From contig NZ_JBHTIU010000100.1 of assembly GCF_042677205.1 (NCBI RefSeq), positions 1 to 64,000 of the forward strand: DNA of 64,000 nucleotides, given 5' to 3'. Below are positions 15,458 to 24,149 of this stretch, piece after piece (the stretch's first letter is position 1; each line of letters opens with the position of its first letter). The notes under the pieces are model-generated. The model saw nothing but the letters and a program-made list of their open reading frames with translations. It ran no database searches and was not told the origin of the DNA. The position numbers and the translations under genes are program-made. Origin of the DNA: Paenibacillus_L residui (lineage in GTDB: Bacteria > Bacillota > Bacilli > Paenibacillales > NBRC-103111).

Positions 15458-16588
15458 TTAAGAGCGCATCGTTTCCTGCACAATGGCTATTACCAGCTCA
15501 GCGGTGGCCGCCAGTTCGCGCACCGGCATTTGCTCGGAGGTGGTGTGGATATGCTCATAGCCTACGGCCAGATTGACGGTAGGAATTCCCATGCCGTTAA
15601 AAATGTTGGCGTCACTGCCCCCGCCGGTATGGAACGTTGCCGGAGTCCGGCCAATCGCCTTCGCCGCCCTCATGGCCAAGCTGACTACCGGGGTATTCTC
15701 ATCATATTTAAAAGAGGGGTAAATCAGCTCGCTGTGAAACTCCACCTTGGCGCCCATTTCCTCGGCTGCGGCATAGCAGGAGCTGCGCATCGCTTCCACC
15801 TGCCGCTCCAGCTTCTCTTGAACGAGACTGCGCGCCTCCGCCTCCAGCTTCACTTGATCGCACACAATGTTCGTCTGTCCGCTGCCCATGAAGCTGCCGA
15901 TATTGGCTGTCGTTTCAGAATCTATCCGGCCCAGGGGCATCTTGGAAACGGCACGGCTGGCTACGGTAATCGCACTGATTCCATCCTCGGGATTGACCCC
16001 GGCATGAGCGGATTTCCCTTCGAATGTGATCGAAATTTTGGCTTGCGACGGCGCGGCGACCGCAATTTGACCCACTTCACCGTTGGAGTCGAGCGCATAG
16101 CCGAACTCAGCCTCCATCAGCTTCGGATCCATGGCGCGGGCACCGTTCAGCCCGGATTCCTCGCCGACGGTAATGACGAACTGGATGCGTCCGTGAGCGA
16201 TCTTCTGCTCCTGAAGCACACGAATCGCTTCCAGCATGGCGGCAATTCCGGCTTTATCGTCACTGCCGAGAATCGTCGTTCCATCGCTGCGGATGTAGCC
16301 GTCTTCGTCCAGCCTCGGCTTAATATCATTTCCCGGAACGACGGTATCCATATGCGAGGTGAAGAAGATGACGGGAGCTTGTTCTCCTCCCTCCGTAGCT
16401 TCCAGATTACAGATCAGATTCCCGGCCCCATGCCCGGAACGCGACGCCGAATCATCCTCCAGCACATGCAGTCCCAGGGCTGAAAATTTCTGCTTCAGTA
16501 CCCGGCATATTTCCTGCTCTTGGCCGGATTCGCTGTTTACCTGAACGAGCTCCATAAATTCTTCGATCAATCGGTTTTGTTGAATCAT
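15458..16588 (-). CDS. M20 family metallopeptidase (YqjE/PepT-like)
   Basis: A 376-residue dizinc exopeptidase of the M20 family, likely cutting small peptides in the cytoplasm. Metal-site motifs in order: FFTSHMDTVVPG (His, catalytic Asp), LGSDDKAGIAA (bridging Asp), VGEESGLNGA (catalytic Glu pair), LDSNGE (Asp) and HIHTTSE (His). The central dimerisation (lid) domain holds KSAHAGVNPEDG. It most resembles peptidase T-like YqjE. Start: ATG at 16586-16588 behind GGAGGAAAG; an in-frame upstream start (16621) has no site. It is divergent from the small prli42-like gene. Confidence 0.9.
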   Translation of the reverse strand: MIQQNRLIEEFMELVQVNSESGQEQEICRVLKQKFSALGLHVLEDDSASRSGHGAGNLICNLEATEGGEQAPVIFFTSHMDTVVPGNDIKPRLDEDGYIRSDGTTILGSDDKAGIAAMLEAIRVLQEQKIAHGRIQFVITVGEESGLNGARAMDPKLMEAEFGYALDSNGEVGQIAVAAPSQAKISITFEGKSAHAGVNPEDGISAITVASRAVSKMPLGRIDSETTANIGSFMGSGQTNIVCDQVKLEAEARSLVQEKLERQVEAMRSSCYAAAEEMGAKVEFHSELIYPSFKYDENTPVVSLAMRAAKAIGRTPATFHTGGGSDANIFNGMGIPTVNLAVGYEHIHTTSEQMPVRELAATAELVIAIVQETMRS

Positions 16589-16710
16589 CGACTTTCCTCC
16601 ATCCGGATTAGTAGGGTACAATAAGGAGTGAAGCTTTAAGAGGCTTGTCCTTCCGGCTTCCTCATGATCCGATACATAACTTTCCTAACAAATAGAGGAG
16701 TGACTTTCCT

Positions 16711-16812
16711 ATGAAAAAGAACAAATTGTGGTTCCGCATCGTCATTTACATCATGCTTGCCAGCATGCTGCTCTCCACACTGCTGTTCAGCTTCGCGTTT
16801 ATATTCCAGTAA
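16711..16812 (+). CDS. prli42: Prli42-like stressosome-associated membrane miniprotein
   Basis: A 33-residue protein: basic N-terminus (MKKNKLWFRI) and one membrane helix with YIMLASMLLSTLLFS. In Listeria, Prli42 is a 31-residue membrane protein that anchors the stressosome; small proteins with this R-I/V-x-V-Y-I-M-L-x-S-M-L-L-S-T-L-L pattern are its Firmicute relatives. Start ATG behind a GAGGAG site 10 nt away, stop TAA at 16810-16812. It is convergent with bkdB (31-bp gap) and divergent from the M20 gene. A small hydrophobic helix can arise by chance, so the call rests on pattern, ribosome site and spacing. No stressosome gene is in the window. Confidence 0.75.
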   Translation: MKKNKLWFRIVIYIMLASMLLSTLLFSFAFIFQ

Positions 16813-16843
16813 GGCCTGACAGCCTTGCTTGGTACCTTACGCT

Positions 16844-18166
16844 CTAGTAAATATTCGTGTCGGCATTGTAGCCTTCCAGATTTTCCCTTACCCTTTGCAG
16901 GAATCGGCCGCAGATGACCCCGTCCAGAATCCGGTGATCCAGGGAGAGACACAGATTAACCATGGAGCGGACAGCGATCATGTCCTGAATGACAACCGGC
17001 TTCTTGACGATCGATTCGAAGGTAAGGATAGCCGCCTGCGGGTAATTGATAATCGGATAGGATAGGATCGACCCGAAGGAACCGGTGTTGTTAACGGTGA
17101 AGGTTCCCCCCTGCATATCATCTAGCCCAAGCTTGCCTGCCCGCGCCTTTTTCGTCAATTGGTCGATTTCCCGCGCCAAGCCGGCTATATTTTTTTGGTC
17201 CGCATTTTTGATGACCGGTGTGACCACCATGTCCTCCGTACCTACAGCCAAGGAAAGATTGATATCTTTCTTGACAATAATTTTGTCGACGCCCCAGACC
17301 GAATTCATAATCGGATAATCGCGGATGGCACTGACGACCGCCTTCAGTAAAAAGGCCAGATAGGTCAGGTTGATGCCTTCTTTCCGCCGGAATTCTTCCT
17401 TCCACTTGTTGCGGAGCACGACCAGATTGGTGACATCCACCTCAATCATCGTCCAGGCATGCGGAATTTCCGATACGCTCTGCCGAGTCCGGCTGGCAAT
17501 AGTATGCCGAATGGGAGTCACGTCGATATAGTGATCCCCTGTACCCGCCTGCTGGGGATCCTCCAGCTTCACCCAGGAGATCGGCGGATCCTGGGACAGA
17601 TGCAGCCCGGTGGTGCGCACCGGAACCTGGGGAGCCGGCGGATTCACCGCATCTGCCTTCGATTTGGCTTGGGCTCCCGGCAGCGGCGCCTCTTCCCGCT
17701 TGCTCGCATAGGCCAGAACGTCCTTCCGTGTAATCCGGCCGCCCAGCCCGGTACCCTCCACCTCATCCAAATTAATGTTATTCTCCGCCGCTATTTTCAA
17801 TACGGCAGGCGAATAACGGGAACGCAGCCCGGACTCGGCCTCTTCAGGCTTAACCCGCTCTCCGCTTGATACGGACGGTTTGCTGTCTGCCGACTCCATC
17901 TCTGCATCCTTCTCCAGACGAACGATACAGAGCACATCCCCGACATCCGCGGTTTCCCCTTCCTTCACCCGAATTTCGGTTATCGTTCCTTCAACGGTCG
18001 ACGGCATCTCCACGTTTACTTTTTCGGTCATCAATTCGCATAACACTTCGTATTGCTGAATATAATCTCCAGGCTGCTTGAGCCATTTGCTAACTGTAGC
18101 CGATACGAGCGTTTCGGCCAGGTGGGGAACGGTGACTTCAACTTCCCGCCCTTTGGTTTGATTCAT
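16844..18166 (-). CDS. bkdB: Branched-chain 2-oxoacid dehydrogenase E2 (lipoamide acyltransferase)
   Basis: The core subunit transfers the acyl group from E1 to CoA, making isobutyryl-, isovaleryl- and 2-methylbutyryl-CoA, the primers of branched fatty acids. The 440-residue protein has a lipoyl domain (Lys49 in MTEKVNVE), a peripheral-subunit-binding domain (SRYSPAVLKIAAENNINLDE to ITRKDV, about 120-153), a Pro/Ala linker and a catalytic domain with the active-site His in SLDHRILDG near the end. Start: ATG behind AGGAGG with an in-frame stop directly upstream. Last gene of the cluster. E2 of pyruvate dehydrogenase is an alternative; the B. subtilis lpdV-bkdAA-bkdAB-bkdB order favours Bkd. 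Confidence 0.9.
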   Translation of the reverse strand: MNQTKGREVEVTVPHLAETLVSATVSKWLKQPGDYIQQYEVLCELMTEKVNVEMPSTVEGTITEIRVKEGETADVGDVLCIVRLEKDAEMESADSKPSVSSGERVKPEEAESGLRSRYSPAVLKIAAENNINLDEVEGTGLGGRITRKDVLAYASKREEAPLPGAQAKSKADAVNPPAPQVPVRTTGLHLSQDPPISWVKLEDPQQAGTGDHYIDVTPIRHTIASRTRQSVSEIPHAWTMIEVDVTNLVVLRNKWKEEFRRKEGINLTYLAFLLKAVVSAIRDYPIMNSVWGVDKIIVKKDINLSLAVGTEDMVVTPVIKNADQKNIAGLAREIDQLTKKARAGKLGLDDMQGGTFTVNNTGSFGSILSYPIINYPQAAILTFESIVKKPVVIQDMIAVRSMVNLCLSLDHRILDGVICGRFLQRVRENLEGYNADTNIY

Positions 18167-18227
18167 TCATTCATCCTCCTAAGGATCCTTTCTCTCCGGA
18201 TTTCATCTTCATATTTCGCCAGGAGCT

Positions 18228-19208
18228 TTAAATAGCGGCCAGTTGCCTCATCGCTTCCTTAAGCTTCTCCGGATTCAGCAGAAAATTCTTCTCCAGCGTA
18301 GGGCTCATGCCGACTGCCGGAACATCGGGGCCGCACAGTCTCATAATAGGAGCATCCAGGTCATAAAACATCTCTTCGGAAATAATCGCCGACACTTCGG
18401 CTCCCACCCCGCCGGTCTTGTTATCTTCATGAACGATAAGTACCTTGCCGGTCTTAGCCGCCGCCTCCAGAATCGCCTCGTTATCGAGCGGCTGCAGGGT
18501 CCGCAGATCCAATACATGAGTGCTGATTCCTTCCTCTTCGAGCTCCTCCGCAGCCTTCAAAGCATAATGAACCGTCATTCCGTAGGTGATGACCGTGATG
18601 TCCGTCCCCTGCCTCTTGACATCCGCCTTACCGATCGGCACGATATAATCTTCATCCGGCACTTCCCCGGAAATAAGCAGATAGCATTTTTTATGTTCAA
18701 AATACAGGACCGGGTCTTCATCTCTGACCGCCGCTTTCAGCAATCCCTTCGCATCATATGGCGTGGACGGAGCCACCAGTTTCAATCCTGGTGTGCCGAA
18801 AAATACCGATTCCGGGCATTGGGAATGATAGAGTCCGCCGCCCCCCGTTGCGCCGTAAGGAGCCCGGATGACAACCGGGCAAGTCCAATCCCCGTTGGAA
18901 CGGTAATGAATTTTGGCCGCCTCGCTGATGATTTGATTCGTAGCCGGGAAGATAAAATCCGCGAACTGCATTTCGGCAATCGGTCTCATTCCGTACATAG
19001 CGGCACCTATAGCGACCCCCGCTATCGCCGATTCGGCCAGCGGGGTATCCAGCACCCGTTCCTCACCATATACATCCCGCAAGTGCTTGGTCGCATTATT
19101 GACCCCGCCTTTGCCAACGTCTTCCCCAAGAACGAAAACTTGATCATCCCTTTGCATTTCTTCCTGCATCGCGGAACGAATTGCTTCCAAATATGTGATC
19201 ACTGCCAC
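18228..19208 (-). CDS. bkdAB: Branched-chain 2-oxoacid dehydrogenase E1 beta
   Basis: The 326-residue beta subunit completes the thiamine-diphosphate E1 enzyme that decarboxylates 2-oxoisovalerate and related acids. Typical segments: ITYLEAIRSAMQEEMQRD, VFVLGEDVGKGGVNNATK, DTPLAESAIAGVAIGAA, the RAPYGATGGGG loop and VHEDNKTGGVGAEVSAII. Start is GTG with AAGGAGG 9 nt ahead. It begins 17 nt after bkdAA and ends 61 nt before bkdB, so all three form one transcript. Confidence 0.92.
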   Translation of the reverse strand: MAVITYLEAIRSAMQEEMQRDDQVFVLGEDVGKGGVNNATKHLRDVYGEERVLDTPLAESAIAGVAIGAAMYGMRPIAEMQFADFIFPATNQIISEAAKIHYRSNGDWTCPVVIRAPYGATGGGGLYHSQCPESVFFGTPGLKLVAPSTPYDAKGLLKAAVRDEDPVLYFEHKKCYLLISGEVPDEDYIVPIGKADVKRQGTDITVITYGMTVHYALKAAEELEEEGISTHVLDLRTLQPLDNEAILEAAAKTGKVLIVHEDNKTGGVGAEVSAIISEEMFYDLDAPIMRLCGPDVPAVGMSPTLEKNFLLNPEKLKEAMRQLAAI

Positions 19209-19225
19209 CCGGTAGTCCTCCTTGT

Positions 19226-20227
19226 TTAAGGTTGTGCGTAAACGTGAAGCATCAAATCTTCGGGCTCGGGATAAGGCTGGCGATCGGCATAATCGGTCGC
19301 CTCGTTCACTTCCCGCTGCACCGCTTCATGAAGCTCACGGTCCTTGTCCTCCGTCCAGATTCCGCAATCGGTCAAATATTGCTTGAATTTCGGCAAGCCG
19401 TCGTGCTTCCAGTGCTGCTCCACCTCTTCTTTGGTCCGGTAAAGCATGTCATTATCGGAGGTTGAGTGAGGGGACAAGCGATACATGACCGCCTCGACCA
19501 ATGTGGGACCTTCCCCGTGGAGCGCCCGTTCACGGGCTTCCTTAATGACGCGGTAAACTTCGAGCACATCGTTGCCGTCCACCCGGACACCGGGAAATCC
19601 GTATCCGATAGCCCGGTCCACCACTTGCCCGGCGACTTGCTTCTCCAGCGGTATCGATATGGCATATTGATTGTTCTCGCACATAAGAATGACCGGCAGA
19701 TTATGCACTCCCGCGAAGTTGCAGCCTTCATGAAAATCTCCCTGATTGCTGGATCCTTCACCGAAGGTGGCGAAGGATACGAACGGCTTGCGGTTCATCT
19801 TGGCGGCCAGAGCAATGCCAACCGCATGAGGCACCTGTGTCGTTACAGGGCTCGATCCGGTCACGATACGGAGTTTCTTATGGCCGAAATGCCCGGGCAT
19901 TTGCCGGCCCCCGCTATTCGGATCTTCCGCCTTGGCAAATACCGAAAGCATCAATTCCTTCATGGTCATTCCGACACTTAACACAAAGGCGTAATCCCGA
20001 TAATACGGCAGAAAATAATCCTCTTCCCGGTTCAGGGCAAAGGCCGATCCAACCTGGGCAGCCTCCTGGCCTATCCCGGAAACATGGAACTGAATTTTGC
20101 CCGCTCGTTGCAGAAGCAAGCACCGCTCGTCGAATTTCCGCGCTCTCACCATATTTCGATACATTTCTATGACCTGCTGATCGGATAAGCCCAAGGAACG
20201 GTGTTTGGTCAGTTGTCCGATAGACAT
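19226..20227 (-). CDS. bkdAA: Branched-chain 2-oxoacid dehydrogenase E1 alpha
   Basis: The alpha subunit binds thiamine diphosphate and carries the decarboxylation step. The 333-residue protein holds the ThDP motif FGEGSSNQGDFHEG ending in CENNQ, the phosphorylation-loop-like RLSPHSTSDND and an N-terminal RKFDERCLLLQRAGK. The start at MSIGQLTK is supported by AAAGGAGG 8 nt ahead; the frame extends upstream to 20284 without a site. A 312-nt gap with paired operator-like repeats and a possible promoter separates it from lpdV, so the E1/E2 genes may have separate control from E3. Confidence 0.92.
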   Translation of the reverse strand: MSIGQLTKHRSLGLSDQQVIEMYRNMVRARKFDERCLLLQRAGKIQFHVSGIGQEAAQVGSAFALNREEDYFLPYYRDYAFVLSVGMTMKELMLSVFAKAEDPNSGGRQMPGHFGHKKLRIVTGSSPVTTQVPHAVGIALAAKMNRKPFVSFATFGEGSSNQGDFHEGCNFAGVHNLPVILMCENNQYAISIPLEKQVAGQVVDRAIGYGFPGVRVDGNDVLEVYRVIKEARERALHGEGPTLVEAVMYRLSPHSTSDNDMLYRTKEEVEQHWKHDGLPKFKQYLTDCGIWTEDKDRELHEAVQREVNEATDYADRQPYPEPEDLMLHVYAQP

Positions 20228-20539
20228 GGAGCGAAACCTCCTTTTTTTGAAAAGCTGGTTAAATCCTCTAGGTCTTGAAAACATGCAGCTTGCTCGAATC
20301 GGGACAATTGGCTACTCATTTCCATCGATTAAGTGCATAGTCTAAAGTCTGATCAACTTCGTGCCTGAAATAAGTTGTTTCCAATCGTTGTAATCTCTTA
20401 TCGGTCTTCAAACTTCCTATAATCATTATTACCAGGTTTCTCACAAAATTATTACCTGGTCTTAAGACTTAACTTTAGTATATCATACTATATTCAGCCA
20501 GGTCTATGAATAGTTCCAGTTTCTCGGATGCAATCCCAA
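20228..20539 (-). promoter_or_regulatory. lpdV-bkdAA intergenic control region
   Basis: No gene fits these 312 bp. On the minus strand there is an extended -10 TGATATACT (TATACT at 20477-20482) with no good -35, followed downstream by two 13-bp direct repeats and a 110-nt untranslated leader. A palindromic TAGTATATCATACTA overlaps the -10. Confidence 0.45.
20425..20460 (-). repeat. Paired 13-bp direct repeats, candidate operator for bkdAA
   Basis: ACCAGGTAATAAT (20425-20437) and ACCTGGTAATAAT (20448-20460) on the minus strand differ at one base, and their starts are 23 bp apart, about two helix turns. Each has a palindromic ACCWGGT core. Just downstream of the presumed start site, they suit a dimeric repressor. 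Confidence 0.5.
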
Positions 20540-21961
20540 TTACAATCCGATGGCCCGGCCGTCAACGGCCAGCATCGCTTCGCCCAAAATTTCCGAAAGT
20601 GTGGGATGAGGATGCACCGCCAAGGATACTTCCCATGGAGCAGCGTCCAGAAGCTGAGCCAATGAAGCCTCGGCAATGTATTCGGTTACCCTCGGCCCGA
20701 TCATATGAACTCCCAGGAGGTCGTTGGTCTTGCGGTCGGCGATAACCTTGACAAACCCTTCGCTGTCTCCGTGAATCAACGCCTTGCCGATCGCTTTGAA
20801 TGGAATTTTGCCGACCTTGACATCATACCCCTGCTCCCTGGCCTGCGCCTCGGTCCATCCGGTGCTGGCCGCTTCAGTCCGGGTATAAATACAGCGGGGA
20901 ATCCGGTGGTCGGGCAGTCGGTTCGGCTCCAGGCCCGCTATATGATCCACAGCCGCTATCGCTTCATGAGTGGCCGCATGGGCAAGCTGCAGTCCTCCAA
21001 TGACATCCCCTATAGCATAGATGTGAGGTTCCGCCGTCTGCAGATGCTTGTTGACTTTAATTACCCCGCGCTCCACACGGATGTCGGTATTCTCCAGTCC
21101 AATATTCTCCACATTCGCCTGTCTGCCGACGCTAACAATGATCTTGTCGGCTGTCAGCTCAATTGAGCTTCCGTTATGTACAGCTTCAATACGGACTGTG
21201 CCGGCTTCCTTGACCATAGTATCAGGAAGCACCTTAGCCCCGGTATAAAGCTTGATCCCTCTTCTCGCCAGGATTCTTGCCATTTCCTTCGAAATCTCAT
21301 CGTCCTCCATCGGAAGAATCCGCTCTGCGAATTCAACCAAGGTCACGCTAACCCCGAAATCGTTAAGCATGGAAGCCCACTCCACACCGATCACTCCGCC
21401 CCCCACAATGAGAACGGAAGAAGGAAGCTCTTCCAATCCGAGCGCCTCATCACTGGTTAAGACGGTCTCCCCGTCCACCTCGAGGCCGTCAAGAGTTTTC
21501 GGTCTGGAGCCCGTAGCAATGATAAGATGCTGGGGAACAATCGTCTCCATCTCTCCGTCTGCCTTCTCAACGGCAATAGAGCCGCTTCTGGGGGAGAAAA
21601 TAGAAGGCCCGATGATGCGGCCGTTCCCGGAAACGACATCGATTTTGTTTTTCTTCATCAAATATTGAACGCCTTGATGCAGCTGTTCGACCACCTTCTG
21701 TTTGCGCTCCAGCACCTTGGAATAATTTAGAGCCAAGGAAGAGACGCTAATCCCATAGTCTTCACTCTGCTTCATCTCGGCATAGAGCTCTGCGCTTCTC
21801 AGCAGCGACTTGCTGGGAATGCATCCCCGGTGAAGGCAGGTTCCCCCCAGCTTGTCCCTTTCTATTACGACAACCTTCTTGCCCAATTGGGCCGCACGGA
21901 TGGCGGCTGCGTATCCTCCTGTACCGCCCCCAAGCACAGCTATATCATATTGGTTGGACAT
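20540..21961 (-). CDS. lpdV: Dihydrolipoamide dehydrogenase (E3)
   Basis: E3 reoxidises the lipoyl arm of the complex with FAD and NAD+. The 473-residue protein has the FAD motif GGGTGGYAAAIRAA (11-24), the redox disulfide GGTCLHRGCIPSK (Cys42, Cys47), the NAD motif GGGVIGVEWAS, the ATGSRP segment and the C-terminal HPHPTLSE with the catalytic His-Glu. Start: ATG behind GGGGGTAAGAGG. It opens the bkd cluster, but bkdR, ptb, bcd and buk, which precede it in B. subtilis, are not here. Confidence 0.94.
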   Translation of the reverse strand: MSNQYDIAVLGGGTGGYAAAIRAAQLGKKVVVIERDKLGGTCLHRGCIPSKSLLRSAELYAEMKQSEDYGISVSSLALNYSKVLERKQKVVEQLHQGVQYLMKKNKIDVVSGNGRIIGPSIFSPRSGSIAVEKADGEMETIVPQHLIIATGSRPKTLDGLEVDGETVLTSDEALGLEELPSSVLIVGGGVIGVEWASMLNDFGVSVTLVEFAERILPMEDDEISKEMARILARRGIKLYTGAKVLPDTMVKEAGTVRIEAVHNGSSIELTADKIIVSVGRQANVENIGLENTDIRVERGVIKVNKHLQTAEPHIYAIGDVIGGLQLAHAATHEAIAAVDHIAGLEPNRLPDHRIPRCIYTRTEAASTGWTEAQAREQGYDVKVGKIPFKAIGKALIHGDSEGFVKVIADRKTNDLLGVHMIGPRVTEYIAEASLAQLLDAAPWEVSLAVHPHPTLSEILGEAMLAVDGRAIGL

Positions 21962-22318
21962 CCTCTTACCCCCTGATATATTGACAGGCTCGCCTGCTAT
22001 AATAATTAATTACTGATCCATTAAACGTTTTGAGCCGGAATGAATAGACGGCTGCATCATTTATTGTACTCTTTTTATCTGCCATAAATATAGTATTTGT
22101 GCGAAAAACTTCTCTAACGGTACCACAAGAGCTCGCAAGCCCCCGATACGATGAAAAGTTAACCAAACGGCACAGAGGCGTTATTTTCCTATAATTCGGA
22201 CAAGCTTGTCTACATAGCGAAAGAATATCGGAAAATATTATCATAGAGTCGAATTAGACACATTCGCCCATTCCTTGTATGATAAAGAGAAATAGATCAA
22301 TTGGATGGAGAATACAAG
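21962..22318. other. Divergent promoter region lpdV / yqzF
   Basis: 357 bp without a credible gene. The right end holds the yqzF promoter (22255-22283). Near lpdV there is a palindrome CAGGC-TC-GCCTG. No sigma-54 -24/-12 element, as used for the B. subtilis bkd operon, was found. Confidence 0.5.
22255..22283 (+). promoter_or_regulatory. sigma-A promoter of yqzF
   Basis: TAGACA (22255-22260), 17-nt spacer, TATGAT (22278-22283), 35 nt before the start codon. Confidence 0.6.
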
Positions 22319-22588
22319 ATGAGCGACAAAAATCCAAGCTCCGCTTCCCGAATGATCGCGGCACTGTTGTTGGTCATACCGGGAATTGGAGCAACCTATG
22401 GCTTCCTGCTAATGAAAAATACGATCTTTGAGCAATTTGATCCGCAGGTTTCTTTTGCCTGGGGGAAATTTTTACTGGGACTGCTTTTATTTATAGTCGG
22501 GGTAGGCTTTATTGCCGGCTGGATTTTCTTCCGGGATCAGAAAAGAAACTACGTGGCTCCCCGCTTCAAGAAAAAGCGGACCCGCTAA
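22319..22588 (+). CDS. yqzF: DUF2627 membrane protein, YqzF-like
   Basis: An 89-residue protein with two membrane segments (about 13-33 and 47-70) and a basic C-terminus (RFKKKRTR). Size, topology and location beside the bkd genes match DUF2627/YqzF of Bacilli. Function unknown. The ATG at 22319 is preceded by GGAG at suitable distance; an in-frame TTG at 22301 is less likely. It is convergent with the MraY-like gene (2-bp gap). Confidence 0.8.
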   Translation: MSDKNPSSASRMIAALLLVIPGIGATYGFLLMKNTIFEQFDPQVSFAWGKFLLGLLLFIVGVGFIAGWIFFRDQKRNYVAPRFKKKRTR

Positions 22589-22590
22589 CA

Positions 22591-23475
22591 CTATTCTTGA
22601 GTTCTGCCCCACCGGTCCATCCGCGAGAGCCAGCGAATGCCGGCAATAAGCTCCGTAATCGAGCGGCGCTCTGCGAAGCGGTGTAGCAAAGCCAGGAGGA
22701 GGACGACGCATATGGTCAGCCAGACCGGGGAAACTGCGAACCATAGACTGCCTGCGGCGAACCCTAGTAGATTGGCCCCCGTATCGCCGATCATCAGCTC
22801 CCCCCGCAGATCCCGGGGAAATAGCATAAACGCACCGACCCACAGCGGGAACATATAAACGGCGATACCCGGCGCTTTCCCGGCTGCGGCCGCTACACCG
22901 ATCAGCATTAGCGATATGACGGTAAACGCCTTTAGCGCTCTGCCGGGGCGTACGTCCATAAGATTAATGGTATTGGTCATAAGCGGGATCAGCAGAACCC
23001 CCAGCATTCCCCGCAGCTCCATTCCTGCCGTCATGAAAGAAATCCATACCGCCATAGCTAAAGCAACTAGAGCTTTAGCCGTCCCCGAGGTAACGATTCC
23101 ATCCCGGATTAACGTGTTCCAATGACCTTTGAGACCCTTTATTTCCGCATCCCCCCACCGGTCATCCCACCAGCCGGTCAACCCTACCGCCGTGAGTGCG
23201 ATCAGATAAACGGGATACGAGAAGGGGATTCCGCCCTGCACAAGTGCACTTCTGAGCGGTTCCCGAAGCCAGTCGACGGAAGCTGCGGCTTCCATTATCC
23301 AACCATAGCCGATAGCCAATAGAAGCAAATAAATTCCGAGACCGGTCGGTATCGCTTTGCCGGTATAATTTTCCCTGACCAGCCCTTGAGCCGTCAATAA
23401 ACGGAGAGTCGGAGGAAGAAGCAAATAAGCGGAAGCTATGAATAAGACTGTAAACAAAATAGCCCAAGCTAGCAT
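22591..23475 (-). CDS. MraY/WecA-like phosphoglycosyl transferase family membrane protein
   Basis: A 294-residue polytopic membrane protein. Family-type motifs: GWWDDRWGD (the DD motif in a cytoplasmic loop), TNTINLMDVRPGRALKAF (the NxxNxxD site) and MIGDTGANLLGF. These mark transferases moving sugar-1-phosphate to undecaprenyl phosphate, yet it is shorter and more divergent than MraY or TagO, and the substrate is unknown. Start: ATG at 23473-23475 behind GGAGG; the upstream ATG (23490) has its GGAG only 3 nt away. It overlaps the preceding glycosyltransferase gene by 7 nt and belongs to the SteA-like operon. Confidence 0.75.
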   Translation of the reverse strand: MLAWAILFTVLFIASAYLLLPPTLRLLTAQGLVRENYTGKAIPTGLGIYLLLLAIGYGWIMEAAASVDWLREPLRSALVQGGIPFSYPVYLIALTAVGLTGWWDDRWGDAEIKGLKGHWNTLIRDGIVTSGTAKALVALAMAVWISFMTAGMELRGMLGVLLIPLMTNTINLMDVRPGRALKAFTVISLMLIGVAAAAGKAPGIAVYMFPLWVGAFMLFPRDLRGELMIGDTGANLLGFAAGSLWFAVSPVWLTICVVLLLALLHRFAERRSITELIAGIRWLSRMDRWGRTQE

Positions 23476-24149
23476 ACCGGCTTCCTCCATTTACTCCATA
23501 ATGTTCGCCCTACTTCAGCGAATTGCTTGCCCCGGTGCATCCATCCCGCTGCATCATTGCCCGTCAGCCTGTGCCGGAACGGAATTCCCACCTCTACGAT
23601 TCTGAAGCCCAGCACAGCGGCATCAATGGTCAGCCCCACTTCAACACCGAATCCGTCGGATAAAGTAATCTTCTCCAGCACCTGCTTGCGAACGGCTCTT
23701 TGGCCGGATAATGGCGCTTGGCATCGGAAGCCGCTCAGCGCCATAATCCCATAGCGCGCAAGCAGCTTGACCAAGCCCAATCCTCCCCGCTTCTTGGCGG
23801 GAGCAAAGCAGGCCACCGCCATATCCGCCGTATCCTCCAATACAGGTCTTAGCAATAAGCCTGCGTGTTCGGCGCTTTCTTGCAAATCCGCATCCAGAAA
23901 TAGGAAAATCTCTCCTGAAGCCGCTTCAATCCCTGAATGAAGCGCCCTGCCTTTCCCGAGATTGAGGGGCAGACGAATCAGCCGCGTGCATAAAGGTTCC
24001 GCCTCCACCGCCGTCCGGTCCGTACTTCCGTCGTCCACGACGATGATTTCGGCGCCGATTTCTTCAACCAGAAGCTGCAGCGCCTGTAAAGTTGCGGCAA
24101 TCGTCCGTTCCTCGTTCCAGGCCGGAATAATGATGGAGACAGCCTTCAT
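23469..24149 (-). CDS. Family 2 glycosyltransferase
   Basis: A 226-residue GT-A enzyme: IIIPAWNEE at the start, VVDDGSTDRT and FLDADLQE (the DXD-type metal site). There is no C-terminal membrane helix, and the layout resembles polyprenyl-phosphate sugar transferases such as dolichyl-phosphate mannosyltransferase. The product could be a lipid-linked sugar used with the MraY-like neighbour. Start ATG overlaps the SteA-like stop as ATGA. Substrate not determinable. Confidence 0.85.
   Translation of the reverse strand: MKAVSIIIPAWNEERTIAATLQALQLLVEEIGAEIIVVDDGSTDRTAVEAEPLCTRLIRLPLNLGKGRALHSGIEAASGEIFLFLDADLQESAEHAGLLLRPVLEDTADMAVACFAPAKKRGGLGLVKLLARYGIMALSGFRCQAPLSGQRAVRKQVLEKITLSDGFGVEVGLTIDAAVLGFRIVEVGIPFRHRLTGNDAAGWMHRGKQFAEVGRTLWSKWRKPVC

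Noticed and set aside
20540..21961. Reading the dehydrogenase cluster as pyruvate or acetoin dehydrogenase
   Set aside because: Subunit motifs alone do not exclude it, but the order lpdV-bkdAA-bkdAB-bkdB and the neighbours yqzF and spo0A match the Bacillus bkd locus.
21962..22300. sigma-54 promoter for lpdV
   Set aside because: One GGCAC was found, but without a GC doublet at the right spacing and on the wrong strand.
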